NCBI GenBank assembly: GCA_035235625.1
Contig: CP141150.1
Span: forward strand, 12,214,001 to 12,278,000
DNA from: Saururus chinensis
Taxonomy: Eukaryota; Streptophyta; Magnoliopsida; Piperales; Saururaceae
Reading direction: 5' to 3'
Length of the DNA: 64,000 nt
Positions 48,773 through 59,268 of this stretch are shown in pieces. How positions within the stretch are numbered: position 1 is the stretch's first letter; each line of letters starts with the position of its first letter. The notes beneath the pieces are model-generated. The model saw only the letters and a list, made by a program, of their open reading frames with translations. It was not told where the DNA came from and searched no databases. A program made the translations under genes and the position numbers.

Positions 48773-50307
48773 TGAGAGAGAGGAGAGTGAGAGAAATTAA
48801 TTTTTTATTTTTCATTTATTATTATATTTAAAGATAATAATAAATACTATTAGCGATGTATATAAATATACGTCGCTAATAGTATAGGTATTAGCGATGT
48901 ATATTGCTATACATTGCTAATACATACACTATTAGCTACGTATAGAAATATACGTCGCTAATAGTACATTTTATTTATTTATTTTTAATATTAAATTTTA
49001 AAAATAAAATAATAAAAGAAAATTAAAATTAGACGAGAGATAGTGTGTAGAGAAAGAGGAGGGAGATAGAGAGAGGAAAGGGGGAGAGAGAGAGGGGAGA
49101 CAGAGAGAGAGAGGAGACAGAAAGATAGGAGAAAGATGGGAAGGAGATTAATTAATTTTTAAAATTTTATGATTTTTTTATAAATTATTATATTTTTAAA
49201 ATAAAAAATAAAATAAATACGATTAGAGACGTATAGTAATATATGTCGCTAATAAGGTATATATTAGCGACATATATTAATATACCTAATAGCGACGTTT
49301 AATAATAAATGTCCCAATAGGTTAAAGTTTTAGTGACGTTTCTATCGCTAAAACTTATGCCCGTGCGGGGAATTTTCATTCGCCTGTGCGGTATTTATTC
49401 CCTTCGCCCCCCTTCTCCTCCTGCACGCCTCTTATCCCATCCCACGGCCCTCCTCCGCCGCATCTCCACCCCGACTCCGCGGCGCCTCCACCCCGCCTAC
49501 ATCGAGCCTCCACCCTGCTTCCGCCATTCCTCCACCCATCCTCTGCCGCGTCTCCACCCCGACTCCATCGTGCCTCCATCCCCTCGCCGTTGCATCCCGG
49601 CTCCGCCTCCCGCCTTCCTCCCTTCCCCTTACCCTACCCCCGTCACCACCATCCTATTTCACCCGCCAGATTGCGGCACCCCACCCCCCTTCCTCACCTC
49701 CTCTTATTTCACCAGGGATTTTTTTTATAAAATAATTATGTCTTTAGCGATGCATATAAAAGCGTCTCTAAAGCTTACTTATTGCGTTGCTAATACATTA
49801 AAAAAAATTATTATTTTTTCTATTAGCGATGTATACGCGAACGTCACTAATAAAGACTTATTAGCGACGCATAGCGTTATGTGTCGCTAATAAGTTTTTT
49901 AAAATTTTTATTAGCGACGTATATTTAAACATCGCTAATAAGTACTTATTAGCGACACAAATTTATGTGTTGCTAATAAGTAATTTTAATTTTTTTTAAA
50001 TATAGTTTTATTATTAGCGACGTATATAATCGAGCAATGCTAGAAAATAAGCGTTGCTAATAATTAATTAGTAGCGACACATATTATATGTCGCTACTAA
50101 TTAATTATTTGCCACGTATATGTATATGTTGCTAATATAAACTATTAGCGATGCTTTTTGTTATACATCGCTAATAGGCAATAGTGACGACACTTTTTAT
50201 GACATATATAGCGACATTTTTTATACGTCGCTAATACTTACTAGCGACGCTTAAGGGACTATTAGTGATGCATAAATACGTCGCTAAAAGTCCTTTTTAT
50301 TGTAGTG
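47527..50307 (+). mobile_element. CACTA element 3, complete (2,781 bp)
   Basis: The ends are CACTACAACAAAATGTAG and CTTTTTATTGTAGTG, flanked by TCT (47,524-47,526 and 50,308-50,310), with an empty site in A at 24,989-24,991. It is filled with TTAGCGACGTATA-type motifs in both orientations. Three GA-rich blocks alternate with these motifs, and a C-rich core is at 49,370-49,720. No transposase. Confidence 0.92.
48120..49200 (+). repeat. GA-rich array with about 480-bp higher-order period in CACTA element 3
   Basis: GA blocks at 48,136-48,440, 48,670-48,797 and 49,032-49,150 each follow TTAAAATT..GAAATTAGAGGAGAG and end in a TTAATTTTTAAT spacer, then several inverted TAGCGACGTATA motifs. Long all-charged Arg/Glu frames here are artefacts of the repeat. 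Confidence 0.85.
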
Positions 50308-50663
50308 TCTTATTGAAGTTGTATTTCTTCCAAAAGTGATATGTTGAAGTGATACTTAATATTAATGTAGTACGTCCTCTTATAAAATGTTGTATTCTTT
50401 ACAAGATAAATAGCACTCTAGTTGTCTAACCAATATTCAACCTACTATTTGCCTAGTTCTTTCAAGAAATGCTTCAACCAAATCATAACGTTGCTTGCCT
50501 TTAATGGCATCAACTGAAATTGCTAATGGACAACACCTATAGCCTATGTAAACACATATGATGTAGAGCTCTTCCTGCTATCATAATCAACTGCAAGATT
50601 TGAATCCACATAACTTGCAATTTAACAAAAATAGAGAGTCATCCCTGAAGTGTCACTAAGATA
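50308..50663 (-). pseudogene. Copia RNase H/RT remnant in A', part 2
   Basis: Continues 47,526 after the CACTA insertion. It matches 24,992-25,363 but carries an internal deletion and a different AACACATATGATGTAGAGC stretch. It ends where the duplication ends. Confidence 0.7.
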
Positions 50664-50741
50664 TACCTTGCCTAGCACAATATACCCTTTAGACAAGATA
50701 AATGTTCTTCAATAAAATGTAGTGAAATTGGGGGTGTGACA

Positions 50742-50931
50742 GTAGGCGTGCCTCAACCAACTGGATCTGCACCCAGGCCATGGTGGAGATGGAATGATGG
50801 AGGATCTTAAGCACCCCTTGGGTCTCCTCTTAGGTGAGGTCGTTGATCCACTTCACGTCGCCCCTCCTCATGAGGCGCGGGATCACCGGCTTCGTGAATT
50901 CCTGGATGTTGTCCCTCAGCACCTTCCTGTG
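50742..50931 (-). pseudogene. Histone H4 pseudogene fragment
   Basis: The minus frame reads [33 protein letters not shown], stop, EETQGVLKILHHSIS. It aligns without gaps to histone H4 from His18 to about residue 80 ([44 protein letters not shown]). Tyr51 has become a TAA stop. H4 is almost invariant, so the dozen or more amino-acid changes show long relaxed evolution. The N-terminal tail and the last 20 residues are not found. It lies 80 bp beyond the end of duplication A' and 570 bp from a Copia LTR. Confidence 0.92.
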
Positions 50932-51484
50932 CTATGAGGGGCTCCAGGCTTTCCTATGGTAGATATGCACCTGGGTGGGGCTCCAGGCTCCATACCCTTT
51001 GACCGACCCCGAGGACGCTATCCAATGGGTGTGGAAGTGATTCCATGCACATGCTGGGAAGGAAGGTGACTTTGCGACTAGGACAAAGGATGCTGGAATG
51101 GACAGTGCCCTAAAGGCCTAAGTCAACATTGTGGAAAGTCGTGAGGCATGTCCCAAAGAAGAGGAAGCCGGTAGTCATCACCAAGCGGTGGGCTTGCAAT
51201 GCGACACTCCATGAGGCAGAGACTCCGAACAAGACTGGCGTTGCTGGTAGAGGATTGTTCTGGGAACATATTTGCTAAGAAAAATGTTGAGTCTGGCAGT
51301 CATGGAAGATGAGCAATCTCCTCGCCTGCAGTCCCAGGAGCCATGGTCGTGGCTTTGAGGAGTCCACCGGAGGAGGATTAGGTAGTGGTGGCATCATGGG
51401 TGGGTGACGGTGGATGTGTAGGCAGCATCGTGCAGTACTTTGCCATGGCCACTAGCATGATCACGGTGTGTATTGGATAATGTA
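50932..51484. other. Internal Copia remnant or unknown sequence
   Basis: It follows a primer binding site on the minus strand, so part may be retroelement leader and gag start (an ATG-led frame after the PBS lies at 51,378-51,467), but no gag motif is seen. No second LTR was found to the left. Confidence 0.4.
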
Positions 51485-51496
51485 TCTCTGATACCA
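51485..51496 (-). promoter_or_regulatory. Primer binding site of a truncated Copia element
   Basis: TGGTATCAGAGA on the minus strand next to a TG...CA LTR, the same initiator-Met type as at 5,192-5,203 with one base different at the end. Confidence 0.85.
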
Positions 51497-51497
51497 A

Positions 51498-51765
51498 TGT
51501 TGTGTATTGGGGTGATACACAACGGCATCGTGACAGGCAAATTGGAGAAGGGAGAGATATAGAATTATGGCTATAATTATTCACTTCATTACCTCACTTA
51601 GGGCTAACCCCTTTATATTATATAAAGATTATAGATGGGCCATTTGCCAATAACCCATAAGGCCCTACTATTCAATAGACATCCTAAACATAACTAAATC
51701 CTATAACTATTCCAATAGGTAGGGATCGTAGGTTGGGGATAGTCCCTGTAAGTTGGGACATAACA
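51498..51765 (-). repeat. Copia 5' LTR of a truncated element (268 bp)
   Basis: In element orientation it begins TGTTATGTCCCAACTTACAG and ends CCAATACACAACA, directly before the PBS. Only this LTR was found, so the rest is deleted. Confidence 0.7.
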
Positions 51766-53170
51766 AGCTGTCAGCCTTTCCGTGGAACATGTAATATGGC
51801 TATTTAGACCCTATTTTTTTCTCAAAGTCTTTATTTTTTGATTTTTTTCTTTACCCCACCCTCTCTTATTAAAATCTCCCATTTATCCCTCATATTTAAA
51901 AAATAACAAAAGTCTTTACCTTACTCCCCCTCCTTTTCCAGCTAAGTGGCCGCCGGCGCCAATAGTCTCGCTTCAACACCATTGCTTAGGCCATTATCGT
52001 GCCATTTAGAAATTGGCCTATGAGTGCAGCCAACGTGCCGCAACAGCTTGATCTGGCTGCGGCAACCAAGCAGGCAGGCCGGGCTTTGGCTGTGCAGGCC
52101 AGAGCCGGCCACACAAGCTAGATATGCAGGTCAGATCCTACAGCTTGCGTGACTGAATTTGGCCACCACGGGCCAGATTTAGATCCGGCCTACTCGGCCC
52201 GATTTTTCCACCGCAGGCTAGATCCGGTGGCCAAATTCAGCAACTTGCATGGCCGAATTTAGCAGCTGCAGGCCAGATCTGGATCCAGCCTGCGAGGCTG
52301 GATCTGGCCACTGTAGGCCAATATGGTGACCTACAAAGTCAGATCTCGCCGTCGCAGGCCAGATTTGGAGACTTGCGCAGCTAGATCAAGCTACCACAAG
52401 CTAGATCCTGCCATCGCCTACTGCGATGAGCTTGTTGGGTCTAAAAGAAATAAAAAAAAAAGGAGGTTAGAAGAAATTTCCATCTATGGAGCTATCAGCG
52501 GAAAAAAGATGGTGGGGTTTAGGTACGGGTGGAAGTATGAACAAAGTGATTGGATAAATATAGAGAATGAAATAAAAAAATGATATATTTTTTACTTTCT
52601 TTGGGGGACACGGGAAAAGATTAGGGTTTAAATAAAACTATTCATCTTTTTATTATAGAAAGGCCCTCTATAATACATTGTTTTGGAGAATGAGATCTTA
52701 CTGGATTTAACATTATGAACTTTGCTTGATTTTCAAAAGGAATTAAATTTTATTATTTTAAAAAAATTAAATACAGTTATTAATTTGAGATAGTGGGAGT
52801 ATTTATTTTTCCTGCCAATAATATTACGCCATTAAAACAAAGAGTAACAATAAATTGGGTATATAGGAATAGACTGTCAGCGTCAGATAGTTTACATGCA
52901 TCTTCCTTGCTCTTCAACAAATAAGATTATGCGTACTTGAAAATCGTGTTCATTACCATGGATGAACACATCACCAATGGACAACATCTTATGGGCTCGA
53001 AATATAAAAATTATATGTCTAGCACGCATTTTGATGAACACGATTATTACTTAGCCAATTACTATTTGAATGTGTTTATTTTCCCCAAAAAAATGTTTAG
53101 AGCCCCTTACCACTAAAAAATAACTAGCATTTTTTAACTACTTAGTACCCCCCACACCCCCCTATAATTT
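51766..53170. other. Non-coding, with a GC-rich imperfect repeat
   Basis: Positions 51,990-52,420 are made of scrambled copies of GCAGGCCAGATCTGGATCC and GGCCGAATTTAGCAGCTGCA-like words. The plus frame at 52,323-52,583 runs out of this repeat and is not supported. At 52,785-52,800 a TAGTGGGAGTA end resembles a Stowaway MITE terminus. The rest is AT-rich. Confidence 0.5.
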
Positions 53171-53194
53171 TATTCATGTCACCCCAACACCCCA

Positions 53195-53600
53195 AAACTT
53201 CTGGAGGTTTTTTGGTGGGTGGTACCCTCCGCCAAATAAAATTGATTTGGACGGAGGCTTTAAGTCCCCTTCAAATTTTACATATTGTGGCGGTGACCAC
53301 CCCCTGCCAGAAGTTTTTCAGAAGTTTTTTAAACTTCAGGAAGTTTCGTGGCAGGGGGTATCCCCCACAAATTAAACTGCATTATATAGGAAACAAAGAT
53401 CTCTGTCAATATATGCATATTGTGGTGGTGACCTCTTCCCGCTAGAAACCATATGAGGTTTTTTAGTACGAATATCATCCACCAAATAAAACTTATTTGG
53501 ATGGAAACCTTAGTTCCCCGTCAAATTTTGCATATTTTGGTGGTGCCCACCTCCCGCCAGAAACCATCTAGAAGTTTTCTGGATAAGCAGTAAGGTGAGG
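53195..53600 (+). repeat. Tandem repeat, three units of about 115-140 bp
   Basis: Units start near 53,197, 53,309 and 53,445 with AAACTTCTGGAGGTTTTTT-like words, share ATATTGTGGTGGTGACC and end in CCCGCCAGAA. A fourth partial unit begins at about 53,560. Confidence 0.7.
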
Positions 53601-53996
53601 AGAAGAGGGAAAAAGATTGTGGAAGAGGAGTCACAAGAAAGCGGGAAGAAGGAAAATAGTCAAGGAAGAGGAGCCACAAGCGACGAGGAAATAAAAGAGC
53701 TTACGCCGAAGGAGAAAGATTATGAATAAGGTCATAAAAGAGCAAAAATAGAGTTAAAAAATAGTGAAAAGTGACGGGTATTTAGTAATTTATTAAATTT
53801 TATTACGATGTATAAATTATGAGGGGTTTAAGTAAATTTTAGGGGGGCAATAGCCGCGTTCTTACTATTCTTCGTTATTTCCTCACATCAATTATTTTGC
53901 ACCAAATTATTGACATTACAATAATGTTTATAAAAAAGCTGACGTGAGATGAGATTCAGTGTCCAACAGAAAGAGACGCAACGATGGTTGCAAACA
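53601..53996. other. 3' flank of the CYP84A gene
   Basis: AT-rich. On the minus strand, downstream of the stop, AATAAT-type polyadenylation words occur around 53,885-53,935. Confidence 0.4.
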
Positions 53997-55616
53997 TCAA
54001 AAGGGACACTTAAGGCGGGGTGTGGGGACGGCCACAAGGCGCTGGGCCCTCGGTGCTGTGAGCCCAAACGCGTCGCTCATGTCTACGTCCGATGGCAGCA
54101 TCCCGTCCGGCAAAGCCCATGTAAAGCAATGGGCCAGCTGGGCCACTGCCAGCTCCAAGGCGTGAAGGCTCAGCTGCATTCCCGGGCAGGACCGCCGGCC
54201 GGAGCCGAAGGGGATGAACTCAAAGCAGCTGCCCTTGAGGTCTGCTGCCCCCTCCCGGGCAAACCGTCCGGGATTGAACGTATCCGGGTCTTCCCAAGAA
54301 GATGGGTCCCGTCCGAGTGCCCAAACGTTGATGGACACACGGGTACCGGCGGGAATGAAGTGCCCGCTGACAGCAGACTCCTTGGCCGTCTTGTGGAGGA
54401 GCAGCGGGATAGGCGGGTGTAGCCGGAGGGTCTCCTTCACCACACACTTGAGGTATGGGAGCTTGTCCAGGTCGGACTCGTGTACGTTCCGGTGCATGCC
54501 CACAACGGCCGCCAGCTCCGCCTGCAGCTTCTCCATCTCCTCCGGATGCTTCATCAGCTCCGCCATCACCCACTCGATCGCGAATGCGATCGTCTCCGTC
54601 CCCCCAAACATTATATCCTGCACTTTGGTCATCAACTTCTTGGTTACATCACTTACATGTTAATTGTTCATTCATGTTAATTTATGCTTACTTACCATGA
54701 TTATGGCCTTGATATTGTCTCTAGTGAGTCTATTGGATCCCTGAAGCTCACCGGACCCTGGTCCTGAACCTTGCCGGTCATCCAGGAATGTGATGAGATC
54801 GTCCACAATGTCAGTCTCCTCCACAAGTTTCTTCCTCTTCTGGGCTGCAGCAGCCATGTGCTCCTCTATGATGTTGTCAATGAACCTGTCCAGGGTCCCC
54901 CTCACCCGCTCGAGCCGCTTGTTTAACCCTTGCGGATCGACCCAGCGGAGGCAGGCCGGCAAGAAGTCGACAATATTGAAGGCCCCCATGAGCTTGGAGA
55001 ACTCCAACAGGATGGTCATGAACTCCTCCTGGCCTTCATCAAACTTGGATCCAAAAGCAGCCCGGCAAGTAATATTCCGGGTCATGTTGAAGGCCAGCTT
55101 GCCCAGGTTCACCTGCTGCCCGGTGCCGGAGTGGACGGCCCGAATGAGGGACCGGACCTCGTCTCGGATGGACGTCCACGACCCGACCCGCTTCCGGCTG
55201 AAGAGCCTCATGACGAAGATCTTGCGCATCCGGAGCCAAAAGGGCCCGTAGTCGGCGAAGGCGACGTCCGCCTTGTTATACGTCAAGTACTGAACGGCGA
55301 CGGTGGTAGGCCGGTTTGAGAAGATGTGGTCATGGACCTGGAGGACCTCGCCGGCCATGTCAGGCGTCGACACGGCAACATTGTGGACTACGCCGAGGCG
55401 GAGGTGGAAGAGGCCGCCGTAATGCTTGCCCAGCTCGGCCAGGCCACGGTGGGTGAGCTGGCCCATCATGTGCATGTGTCCGATTATTGGGTAGCCCGGA
55501 GGGCCGGGTGGCAAGGAGAGCTTCCTGCATTTTTTCGCAAACAGGCTCGTGAAAAAGAGCAAGAAGGAGAAGAAGATGATAATGTATAGAGAGAGCCCTC
55601 CTGGGAGAGTTTCCAT
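53997..55616 (-). CDS. F5H: CYP84A-type cytochrome P450, ferulate/coniferaldehyde 5-hydroxylase
   Basis: Two exons, 55,616-54,696 and 54,617-53,997, give 513 residues, the usual length. CYP84A hydroxylates coniferaldehyde and coniferyl alcohol (and ferulate) at C5 on the route to syringyl lignin, at the ER membrane. Visible parts are an N-terminal membrane anchor (LSLYIIIFFSFLLFFTSLF, about 9-27), the PPGPPGYPIIGH hinge, GGTET of helix I (312-316), KETLR of helix K (368-372), FNPGRF, and the heme loop FGSGRRSCPG (444-453, Cys451). THRGLAELGKHYGGLFHLR, ELPDG-like ALPDGM and DMSDAFGLTAPRAQRLVAVP are CYP84 features. The intron lies just before the DIMFGGTE motif, as in other F5H genes. CYP75 is the main alternative but fits less well. 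No frame break is seen. Confidence 0.9.
54618..54695 (-). other. Intron of the CYP84A gene (78 bp)
   Basis: The donor GTAAGTAAGC follows codon 307 (ATCATG) and the acceptor AAAGTGCAG precedes GATATAATG. The phase is 0 and both exons are multiples of three, so splicing restores one open frame. Confidence 0.93.
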
Positions 55617-55699
55617 GGCTACATTCAGAAGCTTTCTCTTAAAACGTTAAAGAGACTGGAAAGAAGCATCGTGTATTCGAAAATGTAACCAACAGGTTT

Positions 55700-55707
55700 C
55701 ATATATA
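55700..55707 (-). promoter_or_regulatory. TATA box of the CYP84A gene
   Basis: TATATATG on the minus strand, about 85 bp upstream of the ATG, in an AT-rich context after GTCCAAATATTTG. No second TATA candidate lies closer. Confidence 0.6.
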
Positions 55708-55719
55708 CAAATATTTGGA

Positions 55720-56090
55720 CGGGTCTCCACCGCCCCATACTTCCCCTTGAGTAGACAATTCCTACGGTGAAGTCACATGTGCGGATAGCATCCCATTTTT
55801 AAATCAGGAAGAGTTTTTTATAACAATGTCCACAATGTAAGGAATATATAAGAACCCATACAATATGAACTAAGTATATGTTAATTTTAATAATAATGAA
55901 CATGTGTATTAGCGATCTCAAATATTAAAGATTCCATATGTTTTTTACTTTGAGCTAATTGTCAAAGTAGAATGTTAAAAACGTTTTCCTCTACCTCTGG
56001 GACATAGCTATCTTTCAGTACAAGCCCGGAATAGTTTCGGTCCCTTGTGCTTTCTAACTCGGAGCCAAGCGAAATCCGTCGTGACCAGTG
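55720..56090. other. Upstream region of the CYP84A gene
   Basis: AT-rich with no open frame of note. I see no clear AC-rich lignin element (ACCWAMC type) apart from a loose AACCAACAG at 55,687-55,695. Confidence 0.35.
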
Positions 56091-56520
56091 TTTTAAAAAC
56101 TGGCCCGGAGGCTGACCCGGATTGGTTGCCGGGCCGGGTAGACTCGGTTCAACTGGGGGTTAACCCGGGTTGACCCGTTTTAATATATAATAGATTAAAT
56201 ACTATATTTAGTAAAACTATACTCATTATATTTTCGTAACTCAGCGGGTAAAACGCGGGGATTATTATATTTTTGTCCTGCACGTATTCAAATCCCGTGG
56301 TAAACAATATTTTTTTCTGGTACGTTATCTAGTCAATATTCAAATAAAATGGTTAGAGATATGTTTATAACTAAAATAACGTAGCCCAGTGGGTGATGCG
56401 CTGATAATTTTCACCGTTTTGGGAGTTCGAATCCCTCCTTACACAAAAAAAATTTCCACTTTACCCAACCCGGATAAAATATTGACCCGGCCGGAATACA
56501 ACTTTGTGAATTAGGTAATT
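56091..56520. repeat. Dispersed repeat with two tRNA-like modules
   Basis: Starts AAACTGGCCCGGAGGCTGAC and ends near AACCCGGATAAAATATTGAC, both CCCGG-rich. Inside are two stretches with Pol III box-like words: TAACTCAGCGGGTA with ATTCAAATCCCG (56,238-56,300) and TAGCCCAGTGGGT with GAGTTCGAATCCC (56,381-56,436). The second resembles A and B boxes closely. Secondary structure looks poor for a real tRNA, so a tRNA-derived repeat is preferred. Confidence 0.5.
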
Positions 56521-56539
56521 TATATTTTTGGACAAAATT

Positions 56540-57050
56540 TCCCTTCTATTCATTTCTTCTTCCTTTAGTCTCTCTTTCTTCATCTTTCTTTTTCTTCTTT
56601 TGTTCAGATTGCTCTTTCCTCTGTCCATATCGTTGCTCCTTTTTTTCCTCCGTTGAGATCTTTACTCGACGCTTTCCATGCTTCATGCCTTCTTCTCCTC
56701 CATCTTCCTCTCTATCCACAATAGCTCCAGCGTCTCCTACACTGCATGCCCTCCTCCACCGCGCCTCCTTCCCTTCTTTTTCTATCATTTTCTTCCTCTA
56801 TCCAGATCGCTTCTTCCTCTATTCAAATTGTTGCTCCCTTTCTTCCTCTGTCAGGATCTTTACTCCATGTTCCATGCCTCCTTCTACTCCATCTCCCTCT
56901 CCGTCCATAGAAGCTCAGTCGCCTCCTCCGCCGCACTCTCCTCTCTTTCTTTTTCTTCCTCCATCCAAATTGCTTCTTCCTCCATCCAAATCACTGCTCC
57001 CTTTCTTCTTTTATCCAGATCTTTACTCCATGTTCTACACCTCCTTCTCA
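56540..57050 (+). repeat. CT-rich imperfect tandem repeat
   Basis: The word set TTGCTCCYTTTYTTCCTC, ATCTTTACTC, and TTCCATGC(C/T)TCMTTC recurs near 56,631, 56,830 and 56,994, giving units of about 165-200 bp. Long Ser/Pro-rich frames on both strands are repeat artefacts. Confidence 0.7.
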
Positions 57051-57057
57051 TAATAAA

Positions 57058-57145
57058 GAGTAAATATTTACTCTCTTTGCATTTAACAAAGAGAGTAAAT
57101 TACTCTCTTTGTACATAAAAAGATGAGTAAATATTTACGATTTTC
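57058..57145. repeat. Short inverted repeats
   Basis: GAGTAAATATTTACTC and AGAGAGTAAATTACTCTCT are perfect palindromes in an 80-bp stretch with the word ACTCTCTTTG repeated. Confidence 0.8.
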
Positions 57146-58260
57146 ACCGATGAAAATTTGCAGGGACTCATAGATCATCCAAATCCTCCTGACTAGGTCC
57201 CTCGAGTACCTCTCCTGCTCGAGGGTCAGAGTCAAGACCCATCTAGACCACCTCAAACAATCGTGCACATAGGAACTTCTGCTTTGTAGGGCGAGGCTGT
57301 AGTGCTGATGTAGGGTTTTTGCTAACCAACAGAGAGAGAAATCCAATAAGTCGATGAGAGGAAGGATGCAAGAGAGGGGGGGGGGGGGGGATGCAAATCA
57401 CGAGGAGAGGAGAAGATGAAGAGTGATGAAAGAGAGTGACGAAAGATACTGTTGTGTGTCTCTAAATGTAAGAATGGTGGAAGACAAAAACGAGTGTGGA
57501 GTCCCATCCATCAAATCAATACATATTTTTCAAACAAAGTTGTAGTGGTATTTCTGTAATTCTAGTGGAGCTGAATACCCATTACAATACAATAGAGGTA
57601 GTGTGGGGGGTTGGGGGCCCATTCCTGTCAGTGCCCAATACATATGGCTTCAAGGAGAAAAAAGATGGTTGATAGCTTGTTAAACATGATTGATGTTAGA
57701 TAAATCATTTTTTTTGCACAGTTCATAATTAAGACTGCTGCATAAATTGGTTGGTGGTCAATTTTTTGCTTTATTGCAGGGAACAAGCAACTGTTGCTTG
57801 TGGTAGACTCACAGTGATGGTGAGACAAGAAGGCTAACACCAGTAGTGCTACCAGCCAAGCCAACCCCGGCCTCCGCCATAAAAATTACACACATGAAAT
57901 GCATAAGGGCGGGCATTGCGTCAGCGCGGGTGCATCTTAAGGGTGTATTTTTGTCTTAATGTAAATTTTGGAGTTAATGATAGATTACTAATTTTTTTTA
58001 TAGTTAACGTCTAAAACCCTAAAAAGTATTAAAAGTCTAGCTCACTCTTTGTTTGGAGTCCGTTAGCTCGAACCCAAGCGAATGTCTTGCGTGGGAGTGT
58101 GAAAAATAGGATTTCAAAGTTAAGACATTCGGCGACAGTTAAGACCTTTGCTAACATATATCAAAGTTGTTAAAAAAAACTCTAGTGACAATCAAGGTCA
58201 TTTTTGAAGCTATTTTTTTAAAAAAAAAAAGTAATTCAAACTAAACGAAGAGGAAACAAC
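57146..58260. other. No convincing gene; one signal-peptide-like open stretch
   Basis: On the minus strand ATGGCGGAGGCCGGGG at 57,880 starts a short frame. One frame over, the sequence reads GLAWLVALLVLAFLSHHHCE followed by STTSNSCLFPAIKQ to 57,628, like a secretion signal and start of a mature protein. A frameshift would be needed to join them, so it could be a broken first exon. A 15-base G run is at 57,376-57,390. Confidence 0.3.
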
Positions 58261-58263
58261 TAA

Positions 58264-58323
58264 AATCATCATGGTGGAATATCTGCTTCAGTTAATCATC
58301 ATGGTGGAATATCTGCTTCAATT
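58264..58323 (+). repeat. 30-bp tandem duplication
   Basis: AATCATCATGGTGGAATATC followed by TGCTTCA occurs at 58,264 and 58,294, identical over 27 bases. Confidence 0.95.
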
Positions 58324-58559
58324 CATCCAGTATACATGTATAAACATTTTTGAATTCCTCATCCCCATCCTCATGAAGCCTACCACACCCAGGGTTTTTC
58401 TCAACTCATTTTTGAATAAAAACCACCAGAAACAAAAATATTCTTATAAATCTCAATTGTCAAATACTCTTGACAAATGTGCTAACCCGGATTGAGACTC
58501 ACCCATTTTTTAACAAATGGATAATCAAATCATATGTCTTTATATGTAAGATATAATAA

Positions 58560-58669
58560 AAATTACAACCAAATCTTATAGGGTCTAACTCGTGTATATA
58601 CCAAACTTTATCATACTTACACACAAGCATAAGTAATAGGCACTCTTGTGCCTATGTCTTGAAAATTAC
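58560..58669 (+). repeat. Copy of the flank of CACTA element 1
   Basis: Closely matches 25,597-25,696 (AACCAAATCTTATAGGGTCT through GTCTTGAAAATTAC) and continues with ACATCATC, giving the state before the CACTA insertion at 25,697. Confidence 0.85.
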
Positions 58670-59268
58670 ACATCATCTATAGTTTGTTAACAAGATCAGA
58701 AAATCCTACATAAAACTAAAGGTTTTACGTCCTCTGTTAGCAGAAGTGTCCCCCACCCGCTTATTCTTCTAAAGAACATGCATTAACAACGGATGCTGAG
58801 TATACAAATATACCCAATGGGATAACTAAACAAAATCTATAACACTATAAGAATCATTTCACTACAACATTCCAAAAGAATGAGTATAGTATTCAAGATT
58901 AATTCCTTTTGAAGGAACATTAACATCATATCATTAAAAGCACAACAATAAACATGGGTCAACACTATTTCAAATATAACATGACTTGCACTTAGAATTC
59001 TCAAACTTCATAAATACAAATTGAAGGTTCTATATGACACAATATCCATATCTAGGAGTGCAGTCTTGCCTCATTAGAAAATGAGCCACCTACGTATGGA
59101 CTTCAAATATTTTTAAGTCTACCCACCCTACCCACGCGCTATGAAGCTAAGGCCTAAAGAGGCTCATGGACCTAAGTGGTTAAAGTTTTACCTTTCAAGA
59201 TCATTAAAACTTTATGTATTGCACTACATGGGATGAGTCATTTTTAATGATTTAGTCCATTCAAATAC
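58670..59268. other. No gene seen
   Basis: AT-rich, no recognisable element. The left border of CACTA element 4 follows. Confidence 0.4.

Larger units (their letters stand above)
28325..50663 (+). repeat. Large direct duplication, copy A'
   Basis: Second copy, same orientation, about 3 kb after the end of copy A. Extra pieces absent from A are 32,230-33,716 (CACTA), about 35,600-36,216 (about 620 bp of unknown origin), 39,670-43,050 (Harbinger-like), about 46,356-46,558 (203 bp, more likely lost from A by a deletion between short AAA matches) and 47,527-50,307 (CACTA). Homology ends about 50,663, where the Copia remnant stops matching. Confidence 0.88.

Noticed and set aside
52323..52583. 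86-codon plus-strand frame
   Set aside because: Starts inside the GCAGGCCAGATC imperfect repeat and ends in A-rich sequence; no recognisable protein.
54214..54663. 149-codon plus-strand frame, and others opposite the P450
   Set aside because: Antisense shadows of the GC-rich P450 exons.
56381..56440. Possible tRNA gene
   Set aside because: The box-like words are present, but I could not form a good acceptor or anticodon stem, and it sits inside a dispersed repeat.
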